The position numbers and the translations under genes were made by a program. Below the pieces are notes generated by a model that saw only the letters and a list, made by a program, of their open reading frames with translations, did no database searches and had not been told where the DNA came from. 64,000 bases of DNA from assembly GCA_964476155.1 (NCBI GenBank), contig CAYYYS010000006.1:1-64000 (forward strand), written 5' to 3'. Below, in pieces: positions 35,898 to 43,803 of the stretch. Source of the stretch: JAHIYU01 sp964476155 (GTDB lineage Bacteria > Krumholzibacteriota > Krumholzibacteriia > LZORAL124-64-63). Each line of letters starts with the position of its first letter. Positions within the stretch are counted from its first letter, which is position 1.

Positions 35898-36893
35898 TTG
35901 AGTGGAGCAATGCACTTCCTCGGCGCCGGCAGCGTGTCGGCCTGGTTTCCTGCGGAAGCGTCCCCCCAGGCGTATTGGTTGGACAAGGCGTTCAGCAACA
36001 TCCTGGTGGTCGCGATCTTTGCCGTGGTCCTCGTGTTCGGGCTGGCCGTGACGTTCGTCATCCAGTTCCGGCGCCGCGAAGCGAACCTCGAGGCTGCTGC
36101 GACCGGCGCCGCGAATCCCGGCTTGCTGGCCTTGTGGGTTCTGGCCGCGGTCGGTCTGGCCTATTTCGCCTTCACGTCGTATTTCTGCGGCTTTCTGGAT
36201 CGCAACGTGCCTCCCTATGGAGCAGAGGTCATCGACGTCACGGCGAAGCAGTGGGATTGGACATTCACCTACGACGACGGCCACATGGCCGACACCCTGC
36301 ATGTGGCCATGAACAAGCCGGTCGTCCTCAACCTGAGTTCAGCCGACGTGGCCCACTCCTTGTCCATACCCGCCCTGCGCATCAACCAGGGCATCCTGCC
36401 CGGCCGCACCACGCGAGCCTGGTTCAAGGCTGATATGCCCGACACCTTCGTTATACGCAGCAGCACCTACAGCGGCGAGTGGTACGCGGACATGCACACC
36501 GCCCTGATCGTTCATCGTCCCGAGGACTTCGAGGCCTGGCAGCAATCCGTCTCCGACATCTTTGCCGGCCGGAGTCTGCCGGAAGTCGGCGAGTTGCTCT
36601 ACAACCGCAAGGGTTGCGCCGCTTGTCACAGCATCGATGGCTCCAAGCGTGTCGGTCCGTCGTTCCTGGATATGTTCGGCAATACCTTCCCGACCCATGA
36701 AGGCGTGGACGTGGTCGTCGATGTCGCCTACGTCAGGGAGTCGATCCTGACGCCCAACGTGTCGGTGATCGTCGGCTACGAGCCCGTGATGACACCCTAC
36801 GAGGGCACCATCACCGACCGCGAGATCGAAGCCATCACCGAGTGGTTCAAGACCCTGTCCAGCCATGCCGCTGCCGACCAGGAGGGGAACTAG
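35898..36893 (+). CDS. cytochrome oxidase subunit II-like protein lacking CuA, with haem c domain
   Basis: This is a 331-residue caa3-type subunit II homologue. It has two transmembrane helices (about residues 35-60 and 75-100), a cupredoxin domain opening with QWDWTFTYDDG, and a C-terminal cytochrome c domain (CAACH at 240-244, axial Met 298). The CuA loop, normally C-x-E-x-C-G-x-x-H-x-x-M, reads S188-S-T-Y-S192-G-E-W-Y196-A-D-M199. Both cysteines and the second His are gone; only His153 and Met199 remain. CuA therefore cannot form as known. The fold, and the haem c site, look intact, so selection has kept the protein. The start is TTG 35898; ATG 35910 is an alternative. It precedes the subunit I-like gene with no gap. 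Confidence 0.9.
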   Translation: MSGAMHFLGAGSVSAWFPAEASPQAYWLDKAFSNILVVAIFAVVLVFGLAVTFVIQFRRREANLEAAATGAANPGLLALWVLAAVGLAYFAFTSYFCGFLDRNVPPYGAEVIDVTAKQWDWTFTYDDGHMADTLHVAMNKPVVLNLSSADVAHSLSIPALRINQGILPGRTTRAWFKADMPDTFVIRSSTYSGEWYADMHTALIVHRPEDFEAWQQSVSDIFAGRSLPEVGELLYNRKGCAACHSIDGSKRVGPSFLDMFGNTFPTHEGVDVVVDVAYVRESILTPNVSVIVGYEPVMTPYEGTITDREIEAITEWFKTLSSHAAADQEGN

Positions 36894-38384
36894 ATGAACG
36901 ACGGTGCCACGGCGGGCCTGTCCGTCGCCCGCAACCACAAGTCGATCGCGATGATGTACCTGGGCTGGACCATGAGCCTGTTTCTGCTGGCTGCCATCAT
37001 GGCCGCTTTCATGCCCCTGGAAATGTCTTCCGGCGGTGAGATCGATCAGCCGGTACTCGACCGGATGTTGACCTATCACGGCGTGATCATGGTCTTCATG
37101 TTCCTGGTGCCTGTCATTCCTTCGGTGCTCGGCTACTTCCTTTTGCCGCTGCAACTCGGTGCCGCCGATATGGCCATGCCGAAACTGTCGCGCGGCAGTT
37201 TCGGGGTCTTCGCCCTTGGCACGATCCTCGTGCTCGCGTCCATGGTGAAGTACCCGGTCGGCACGGGCTGGACGTTCAACACGCCCTACGCCCTGATCGA
37301 TGGCGGCTCCCTGAGCTTCATGGCCGCCGGCCTGGCGCTCGTCGCCCTCAGCTGGGTCTCCACGGGCGTCAACATCATCAGCACGGTGCATCGCAACCGT
37401 GTGGCGGGGGCGGGCTTTTTCGACATGCCCATCCTGTCCTGGTCTCTCTACCTGACCTCATATGTATTGGTGATTACCGGGGTCGTGTTCGCGGTCATCA
37501 TCGCCCTGCTGGCCGTGGCCAACGTCACGGGCCGGGGACCCTTCGCCGGCCAGGCCGATCCGCTTCTGTGGCAAAACGCCTTCTGGTTCGTGACCACGCC
37601 GGCCGCCTTCTTCGCCATCCTGCCCGCGATCGGCGTCATCACCGACGTCATCGCCGGCATCAGCCGCAAGACCCTGACGGGTTACCGGATCGTGGTCTGG
37701 TCCATGGTCTCGCTGCCGGCCATCGGGTTCGCGAGCTGGGGGACACACCTGATCGGTTCCGGCCAGGACGCCGGGATCGGTTTCTCCTTCAGCGTCGTGG
37801 CTCTGCTGACGGTGATCCCCGTGGCCCTGATCACCTACTGCTGGCTGGCCACCTTGTCCCGCGGCGCCATCTTCTGTGCGGCGCCCACGACCTTTACCCT
37901 GGCCTTCCTGCTGAACGGCGGCATCGGCGGAGCCTTGGGCCTCTTTCTGCTGAATCCGTCTGTGGGGGCGTATCTGGCCTCGACCCTGTTCACCACCGCC
38001 TATATCCACTATGTCATGATGGGTGGCGTCGTCACCGCCTTGCTGGCCGGACTGCATTTCTGGTGGCCCCTGATCGCCGGTCGCAACTACGATCCGTTGC
38101 TCGGTCGTGTGAGCGGGGTCTTGTACCTGGTGGGTTTGAATCTGGCCTTTTTCCCGCAGATCATCATGGGCACGCGCGGCCTGCCCCAGGGCACTCATAC
38201 CGTGCCGGCCGACATGATCGGACTCCACTCCATCTCCGTGGTGGGGATCTACGTGCTGCTGTCTGGACTGGCGATTGTGATGTTCAATCTCGTCCGGTCC
38301 TTGACCCGGGGATCGCGCGCCGAGGCCAATCCCTGGTCCGCTGCGACTCCGGAATGGCAGCCGGGACATCCAGCCGCGGAGTGA
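36894..38384 (+). CDS. haem-copper oxidase subunit I homologue without the binuclear centre
   Basis: This is a 496-residue, twelve-helix protein that aligns cleanly with A-type cytochrome oxidase subunit I. Both low-spin haem ligands are kept: His62 in TYHGVIM and His372 in YIHYV. The catalytic site is gone. The helix VI FGHPEVY motif is VTTPAAF (CuB His to Thr235, Glu to Ala237, cross-linked Tyr to Phe239). The helix VII HH pair is Thr284-His285. The helix X AHFH motif is AYIH, with Tyr370 replacing the high-spin haem ligand. The K-channel T-G-I-K region is VALI, and the HD of HDTY is also lost. The frame is intact over full length, so this is not decay. It cannot reduce O2 or NO by the known mechanism. 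It may bind one haem and dock subunit II onto ACIII. Confidence 0.92.
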   Translation: MNDGATAGLSVARNHKSIAMMYLGWTMSLFLLAAIMAAFMPLEMSSGGEIDQPVLDRMLTYHGVIMVFMFLVPVIPSVLGYFLLPLQLGAADMAMPKLSRGSFGVFALGTILVLASMVKYPVGTGWTFNTPYALIDGGSLSFMAAGLALVALSWVSTGVNIISTVHRNRVAGAGFFDMPILSWSLYLTSYVLVITGVVFAVIIALLAVANVTGRGPFAGQADPLLWQNAFWFVTTPAAFFAILPAIGVITDVIAGISRKTLTGYRIVVWSMVSLPAIGFASWGTHLIGSGQDAGIGFSFSVVALLTVIPVALITYCWLATLSRGAIFCAAPTTFTLAFLLNGGIGGALGLFLLNPSVGAYLASTLFTTAYIHYVMMGGVVTALLAGLHFWWPLIAGRNYDPLLGRVSGVLYLVGLNLAFFPQIIMGTRGLPQGTHTVPADMIGLHSISVVGIYVLLSGLAIVMFNLVRSLTRGSRAEANPWSAATPEWQPGHPAAE

Positions 38385-38648
38385 TCTGCTTTAATTACAA
38401 CAGGTTGTGCAATTAACGCATCTGGGGCTTCGATCGGCCATTCGTAGCACGGGTTTTTGTTGCTTGTAAATCATACGTTGAGGTATACTTTCGACTAGGT
38501 TAAACCGGATGACATCTACCGATTATCGGGATATACTTCGTGCGCTGCGAAATATGATTTCGACCAAGCACTCTTGTCATCCACACCAATTCGCTCTTGA
38601 TCTGGAAACGCCGCTCACTTTGGCCAACCTACTTCACGGGAGGGCACG
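38385..38648 (+). promoter_or_regulatory. nosZ upstream region with candidate internal promoter
   Basis: This 264-base gap lies before nosZ. A candidate promoter at 38460-38489 has TTGCTT and TATACT spaced by 18 bases, and the -10 matches five of six. That would give a leader of about 150 bases. Upstream, an AT-rich inverted repeat (TTAATTACAAC, then GTTGTGCAATTAA with a two-base bulge, about 38390-38416) follows the subunit I stop and could be a weak terminator or a regulator site. No full FNR box is visible. nosZ may therefore be transcribed both from here and from the ACIII promoter. Confidence 0.5.
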
Positions 38649-40940
38649 ATGAAGTCCCATCGCATGTTTGCACTCTTTCTTCTCACACTGTTGATCGCCA
38701 TGACTATCGGCAGTCCCATCCTGGCCCAATCGACCTTGCAGAAGGTGATGGAAGAGCGCGGACTCACCGAGAAGGACGTGCTGGCGGCGGCGAAGACCTA
38801 CACGCCCACCGGCGGTCGCGATGAGTACATGGTGTTCAGTTCCGGTGGTCAGAGCGGACAGGTTATCGTCTACGGTGTTCCGTCCATGCGCATCCTGAAA
38901 TACGTGGCCGTGTTCACCCCGGAGCCTTGGCAGGGGTACGGCTTCGACGATGAGTCAAAGGCCGTTCTGGCTCAGGGCAGGATCCAGGGCAAGGACATCA
39001 CCTTCGGTGATACGCATCACCCCGCCATTTCGGAAACCGACGGCGAATACGACGGTCGTTATCTCTTCATCAACGACAAGGCCAATCCCCGTCTCGCCGT
39101 GGTCGACCTGCACGACTTCGAGACCAAACAGATCGTGGTGAACCCTTTCTTCAAGTCGAACCACGGTGGCGCCTTCGTGACGCCGAACACCGAATACGTG
39201 ATGGAGCCGTCCCAGTACGCCGCGCCTTTCTCGAGCGATTTCGTACCTTTGGAGGAATTCAACGACAAGTACCGTGGCGGCTTGACCTACTGGAAGTTCA
39301 ATCGCGAGATCGGCCGTCTGGTCGCCGACGAATCCTTCACCTTCGAGATGCCCCCCTACAGCCAGGATATTTGTGACGCGGGCAAGGGCCCGAGTAACGG
39401 TTGGGGTTTCACGAACTCCTTCTGCTCGGAGCGCTACGTGGGTGGTATCGAGCGCGGTCGCCCGCCCTTCGAGGCCGGTTGCTCCGCCAAGGACACCGAC
39501 TTCCTGCATGTGACCAACTGGCGCAAGGCCGCCGAGCTGGTGAAGGCCGGCAAGGTCGCGAAGGTCAACGGTGCCTACCTGATCACCATGGAACAGGCGA
39601 TCGAGGAAGAGTTGATGTTCCTGGTTCCCGAGCCCAAGAGCCCCCACGGCTGCGACGTCACGCCTGACGGTCAATTCATCATCGTTTCCGGTAAGCTGGA
39701 CTCGCACGCCTGGGTCTACAGTTTCGAGAAGATCATGCAGGCCGTCGCCGACAAGAACTTCGAGGGTTACGACGAATACGGGCTGCCGATCATCGCCCTG
39801 GACGTCGCCCTGGAGAGGTCGGTCAACGTGGGTCTGGGGCCCTTGCACACCCAGTTCGACTCCGAGGATGGGGTCTGCTACACGTCGATCTACGTCGATT
39901 CACAGATCACCAAGTGGAACTTCCGCACCGGTCAGATCCTCGACACCATTCCCATCCACTACAACGTCGGTCACTTGATGACGATGGAGGGGGATTCCAA
40001 GACTCCCGACGGCAAGTATCTGGTGGCGTTGAACAAGCTGTCCATCGACCGCTTCAACCCGGTGGGTCCCCTGCATCCGCAGAACCACCAGTTGATCGAC
40101 ATCAGCGGCAGCAAGATGCAGTTGTTGTACGACATGCCGTTGCCCCTGGGTGAGCCACATTACGCCGTGGCCATCAGAGCGGACAAGCTGCAGCCCGTCA
40201 TCAACTACAAGACGGGTTGGGACAGCCGTACCGACCAGAGGTCGCCGTACAGGGTTCGCGCCGGTCGTGAAAAGGTCGAGCGCGACGGTAACCGCGTCCA
40301 TGTCTACGGCACTCTCATCCGCTCGCACATTACGCCCGAGATCATCGAGGTTACCGAGGGCGATGTGGTATCCATCCACCTGACCAACCTCGAGCGCGCC
40401 GAGGACGAGGTTCACGGCTTCGCCATGTACGGTCAGAACGTCCAGCTGTCCGTCGAGCCCGGCAAGACCGCCTCGACGACCTTCACGGCCGAAAAGCCCG
40501 GTGTGTACCCCTACTACTGCACCGAGTTCTGCTCGGCGCTGCATCTCGAGATGCAGGGTTACCTCCTGGTCCAGCCCAAGGGCTACGTGGCCAAGGACGT
40601 AGAGATGGAGGAAGGCACTACCTACACCAAGGCCGATTACGAGGCCCAGGTGGCGACCAACGTGGCAACCCAGGATGTCATCAACATGGTTGTGGGCTAC
40701 ATCACCAGCCGCAACTACCAGGACTTCCCGACCGTCGTCGCCCTGGTCGAGGATGCAACCGACCAGCTCGGTTTCGCGGCGGAAGCGAAGGCCAAGTCCG
40801 AGGCTGCGGCAGTCGAAGGCGACTACCAGAACGCCATGCTCTGGGCGAACCAGTGGTGGCAGTATCAGGTCAAGACCGCTGACCTGGGTCTGCGCGCCAA
40901 GACGTTCCTGGACGAGCACGGCGCCGTGGAAGTCAAATAG
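38649..40940 (+). CDS. nosZ: nitrous oxide reductase, clade II (Sec-type), with C-terminal extension
   Basis: This is a 763-residue periplasmic N2O reductase. The Sec signal peptide (residues about 6-26, ending ILAQ) without twin arginines marks clade II. The beta-propeller includes DTHHPAISETDG, supplying CuZ histidines, and further propeller His motifs. The cupredoxin domain carries an intact CuA site, CTEFCSALHLEM at 624-635, plus a His in VHGFAMYG. After the CuA domain about 110 extra residues form a helical, Ala- and Trp-rich tail with no haem motif. It reduces N2O to N2. GGGAGGG lies upstream of the ATG. Electron donors are probably the dihaem cytochromes encoded next or the haem c of the oxidase-like protein. 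Confidence 0.95.
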   Translation: MKSHRMFALFLLTLLIAMTIGSPILAQSTLQKVMEERGLTEKDVLAAAKTYTPTGGRDEYMVFSSGGQSGQVIVYGVPSMRILKYVAVFTPEPWQGYGFDDESKAVLAQGRIQGKDITFGDTHHPAISETDGEYDGRYLFINDKANPRLAVVDLHDFETKQIVVNPFFKSNHGGAFVTPNTEYVMEPSQYAAPFSSDFVPLEEFNDKYRGGLTYWKFNREIGRLVADESFTFEMPPYSQDICDAGKGPSNGWGFTNSFCSERYVGGIERGRPPFEAGCSAKDTDFLHVTNWRKAAELVKAGKVAKVNGAYLITMEQAIEEELMFLVPEPKSPHGCDVTPDGQFIIVSGKLDSHAWVYSFEKIMQAVADKNFEGYDEYGLPIIALDVALERSVNVGLGPLHTQFDSEDGVCYTSIYVDSQITKWNFRTGQILDTIPIHYNVGHLMTMEGDSKTPDGKYLVALNKLSIDRFNPVGPLHPQNHQLIDISGSKMQLLYDMPLPLGEPHYAVAIRADKLQPVINYKTGWDSRTDQRSPYRVRAGREKVERDGNRVHVYGTLIRSHITPEIIEVTEGDVVSIHLTNLERAEDEVHGFAMYGQNVQLSVEPGKTASTTFTAEKPGVYPYYCTEFCSALHLEMQGYLLVQPKGYVAKDVEMEEGTTYTKADYEAQVATNVATQDVINMVVGYITSRNYQDFPTVVALVEDATDQLGFAAEAKAKSEAAAVEGDYQNAMLWANQWWQYQVKTADLGLRAKTFLDEHGAVEVK

Positions 40941-40971
40941 TGTGGCAGCTGCTTGTATAGTCGGTTACTCT

Positions 40972-41011
40972 CACAACGGGCTTCGGGGCATGTGCTCTGG
41001 AGCCCGTTGTG
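40972..41011 (+). repeat. intergenic hairpin after nosZ
   Basis: Eleven perfectly paired bases (CACAACGGGCT at 40972-40982 and its complement at 41001-41011) flank an 18-base loop, 31 bases past the nosZ stop and 25 before the cytochrome start. There is no T-run. Such a stem often stabilises the upstream message, which would favour high NosZ output relative to downstream assembly genes. Confidence 0.7.
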
Positions 41012-41036
41012 TTCCATGACGTGGAGGATGTTGGTC

Positions 41037-41732
41037 ATGACTCGCGACCTCAAGACGATCGCTTTTCTTTCGTGCCTGGTGACGTCCGTATTCCTGACCG
41101 GATGCGAATGCGCCGATCGGGCCGAGCGCATTGCCGAAGCCCGCGCGCGCCAGGGACTGGCCGCTGCGGTCGAGGAAGCCGAGCCCCTGTCCGTGGGCGC
41201 CCAGCTCTACCGGGACAAGACCTGCAATACCTGCCATGGCGACGATGGAATCCACGCCCTGTTGCCCTCGTATCCCGTGATCGCGCGCCAGGGCGAACAG
41301 TACGCGCTGAAGCAGATGATGGACATCAGGAGCGGCGACCGCGCCAACGGCCAGAGTGCCGCCATGAAGCCCATCATCGAAAACGTCACCGACGAGGAGC
41401 TCGCTATCCTCGCGGCCTACATCGCCACCGAACTCGGCGGCGACGCCCCTGTCGGCACCGGCAGTCCGGATCCCGAATCCCCCGGCGCCAAGCTCTACAA
41501 GACCAAGACCTGCACCGCCTGTCATGGAGCGGACGCGGTCACCCCGATCCTGGCCGCATACCCCAAGATCGCCGGACACACCGCGGAATACGCTTTACAG
41601 CAAATGAAGGACATCAAGAGCGGCGCTCGCGCCAACGGCATGGCCGTCGCCGGCATGAAGGGCGTGATGCACCTGGTGAACGACGATGAAATGGCCCAAC
41701 TGGCCCAGTTTATCGCCTCGCTGCCCAGGTGA
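41037..41732 (+). CDS. dihaem cytochrome c lipoprotein (nos cluster)
   Basis: This is a 231-residue lipoprotein (signal and lipobox LTGC near residue 22) with two class I cytochrome c domains, CNTCH and CTACH. The two halves are clearly duplicated: each has a YALKQM/YALQQM-D-I-S-G-x-R-A-N-G segment and a distal Met in the next helix. This is the cytochrome c4/c553 type. It takes the position of the NosC cytochromes of clade II nos clusters and is a likely direct electron donor to NosZ. The ATG at 41037 has GGAGG nine bases upstream. Confidence 0.88.
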   Translation: MTRDLKTIAFLSCLVTSVFLTGCECADRAERIAEARARQGLAAAVEEAEPLSVGAQLYRDKTCNTCHGDDGIHALLPSYPVIARQGEQYALKQMMDIRSGDRANGQSAAMKPIIENVTDEELAILAAYIATELGGDAPVGTGSPDPESPGAKLYKTKTCTACHGADAVTPILAAYPKIAGHTAEYALQQMKDIKSGARANGMAVAGMKGVMHLVNDDEMAQLAQFIASLPR

Positions 41733-41810
41733 TCACCGCGCTCGACGAGTCGCGAACAACCACCCGAGCCGTCTCGTTGACGAGGCGGACTTGATCGCGG
41801 AGGAATGACA

Positions 41811-42521
41811 ATGAAGAAAATCATGATGTTGATGATGGTCGCCGTGATGATGCTTGCGTCCGAGCAGCTCGCTCTGGCCTGGAACGAAGAGGGCGGCGAG
41901 ATGGACGAGGCCATGGACATGGAGATCGATCTCGAAAACGGCATGATCGTTTACGAGGTCTGCGCGGCCTGCCACCTGACCGAAGGTTGGGGCACTCCGG
42001 ACGGTACCTTCCCGCAGCTGGCCGGCCAGAGCCGCGAGGTGGCCATCAAACAGCTGCAGGATATTCGCGCGTTGAACCGCGACAACCCCACCATGTACCC
42101 GTTCGCCTTGCCCGAGGCCATCGGCGGCCCCAAAGCCCTGTCCGACGTCTCCGCCTACATCGCCCAGTTGCCCATGAACCCGGCCAACGGCCAGGGGGCT
42201 TGGGCCGCCGGTACCCCCGAGTTCGCCCAGGGCGAAAAGCTCTACAAGGACAACTGCGTGGAATGCCACGGCCCAACGGGCGAGGGCATGCCCGATAAGT
42301 TCTATCCCTTGATCCAGGGTCAGCACTACCTGTACATGCTGCGCCAGTTCGAGTGGATCCGCGACGGCAAGCGCCGCAACGCCAATCCCGACATGGTCAA
42401 GCAGATCGCCAACTTCTCCGATGCGGACATGAAGCGAGTGATCAACTACGTGTCGCGCATTCCCGTGCCCACAGAGAAGCTGGCGCCGTCCGCGGACTGG
42501 CTTAACCCGGACTTCGACTAG
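41811..42521 (+). CDS. second dihaem cytochrome c (nos cluster)
   Basis: This is a 236-residue secreted cytochrome c with a Met-rich signal peptide (residues 1-23) and two haem sites, CAACH (about residues 53-57) and CVECH (about 151-155). Axial Met candidates follow each site (NPTMYPF and NPDMVKQ or similar). It resembles c4-type dihaem proteins but is not a close copy of its neighbour. It may shuttle electrons from ACIII, the oxidase-like complex or NosG/NosH to NosZ. I start it at ATG 41811, since the earlier in-frame ATG is too close to the GGAGGA site. Confidence 0.88.
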   Translation: MKKIMMLMMVAVMMLASEQLALAWNEEGGEMDEAMDMEIDLENGMIVYEVCAACHLTEGWGTPDGTFPQLAGQSREVAIKQLQDIRALNRDNPTMYPFALPEAIGGPKALSDVSAYIAQLPMNPANGQGAWAAGTPEFAQGEKLYKDNCVECHGPTGEGMPDKFYPLIQGQHYLYMLRQFEWIRDGKRRNANPDMVKQIANFSDADMKRVINYVSRIPVPTEKLAPSADWLNPDFD

Positions 42522-42615
42522 CGTCGTCTGGCCGGTCGCATCCGGCCCGTGTCGCCACGACTCCGCAATGTCTGGTGCGCATCCACGGGATGCGTCAGCC
42601 AAGAAAGGGATCGGT

Positions 42616-43803
42616 ATGAACGGCAAGAGCGGCAAGGTCATCATCAGCAGTTTGCTGGTCGTGATCGCGGTGGGTCTCCTTTTCCCGATCTACAACTCGC
42701 CGACCTGGTGGGTCTCGCTAGAGGCCCCGAATTATCCGGAAGAGGCTTTCCCCGACGGGGTGCGGATCCTTTTCCACTTCAACGGCATCTTCAACGGTTG
42801 CCGGTTGATGGAGAAGGCCGAGATCCAGTCGGAAGAGGCCCTGGAGTGCGTCCACGAGATGGATACGATCAACCACTATGTAGGCATGTATCCCATCGCT
42901 TCGGGCGCGCCGGTCGAGCTCTTCTTCTCGATCTTTCTGGTCGCGCTGGTCGGCGTGATGCTGATCGCTCACATCGTGACCAGGCCCATGATCCGGACCA
43001 TCGTCATGGTCGTTGGCTTCGGCGGGCTGGCCGTCTGGATGGGGCTGACCTGGTACGGCGACGGCGGGATCAAGTATCACAGCGACAGATACCTCGATGG
43101 ACGTATCACCGTGATGGGCGAAACCGTTGAGGATGTAGCGGAAGATGAGCCGTTGAGTGCGGCCGAGGCCCTGATTGCCAAGTTGCGGGCTTCGCTCGAG
43201 GAGAGCCCCGCCGACCAGGAGCCGGTGGAACCCGAAGCCGTCGATCAGGACGCTCTCGGGGACAAGGAGAAGAGCATCGCCTACCTGCAAGATGCCTTCG
43301 AGGCCTACCAGAGAAATCGCCCCGGCGGGGCCCAGGAATGGACCGGCCAGGGGAAACAGCTCCTGGGCTGGCATTACGAGATCAGCTTGGGTCGGTACTT
43401 CCGTGAAGCGGCGCCGCTCGAGACAATGGTCGGCAGGATGGTCAACACGGGCAATGTCCTGTTCTGGGGTATCATCGCCCTGATGATCGTGCTTGTGGTT
43501 TTCGCCCGCAAACCCGGCGGATTCTTCGACAAGGTGCTGTTGCTGGCGCCCATCTCCCTGCCCGTACTCTTCCTGGTCGAATACAGCGCGTGGCTGTGGT
43601 GGTACGGTCACAACATGAACGAGATGGGGGCCTTCTCCCTCAAACCGTTCATGCCGACCGCGTTCGGCCAGGGCAAGGTCGCCCAGTTTACGACCAACTC
43701 CTATCCGTCTCTCGGTTTCTGGTTGATCGTGTTGTTCGCGGCGTTGCTGGCTGTCGCAGCGTACCTGCGTTTCCGTCAGGAACGCGATGTCGGCGACGAG
43801 TAG
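42616..43803 (+). CDS. nosB: NosB-like membrane protein
   Basis: This is a 395-residue membrane protein typical of clade II nos clusters, which carry nosB in place of the NosR flavoprotein. The N-terminal helix (about residues 7-25) precedes NSPTWWVSLEAPNYPEE. Then come RILFHFNGIFNGCRLM with a HYVGMYPIASGAPVE helix region, an acidic soluble stretch (about 175-235), and three C-terminal helices with SLKPFMPTAFG and GQGKVAQFTT. The function is unknown but it is needed for N2O respiration in relatives. It ends 17 bases inside nosD. Confidence 0.88.
   Translation: MNGKSGKVIISSLLVVIAVGLLFPIYNSPTWWVSLEAPNYPEEAFPDGVRILFHFNGIFNGCRLMEKAEIQSEEALECVHEMDTINHYVGMYPIASGAPVELFFSIFLVALVGVMLIAHIVTRPMIRTIVMVVGFGGLAVWMGLTWYGDGGIKYHSDRYLDGRITVMGETVEDVAEDEPLSAAEALIAKLRASLEESPADQEPVEPEAVDQDALGDKEKSIAYLQDAFEAYQRNRPGGAQEWTGQGKQLLGWHYEISLGRYFREAAPLETMVGRMVNTGNVLFWGIIALMIVLVVFARKPGGFFDKVLLLAPISLPVLFLVEYSAWLWWYGHNMNEMGAFSLKPFMPTAFGQGKVAQFTTNSYPSLGFWLIVLFAALLAVAAYLRFRQERDVGDE

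Noticed and set aside
36894..38384. That the subunit I-like gene is a nitric oxide reductase or a decayed pseudogene
   Set aside because: NOR enzymes keep the high-spin haem His and three FeB histidines, which are missing here. The frame is full length with intact helices and conserved low-spin haem ligands, so random decay does not fit.
36894..38384. That the missing metal ligands are sequencing errors
   Set aside because: Several independent codons in four separate helices and in the adjacent subunit II gene are changed without any frameshift, and the changes form a coherent functional pattern.
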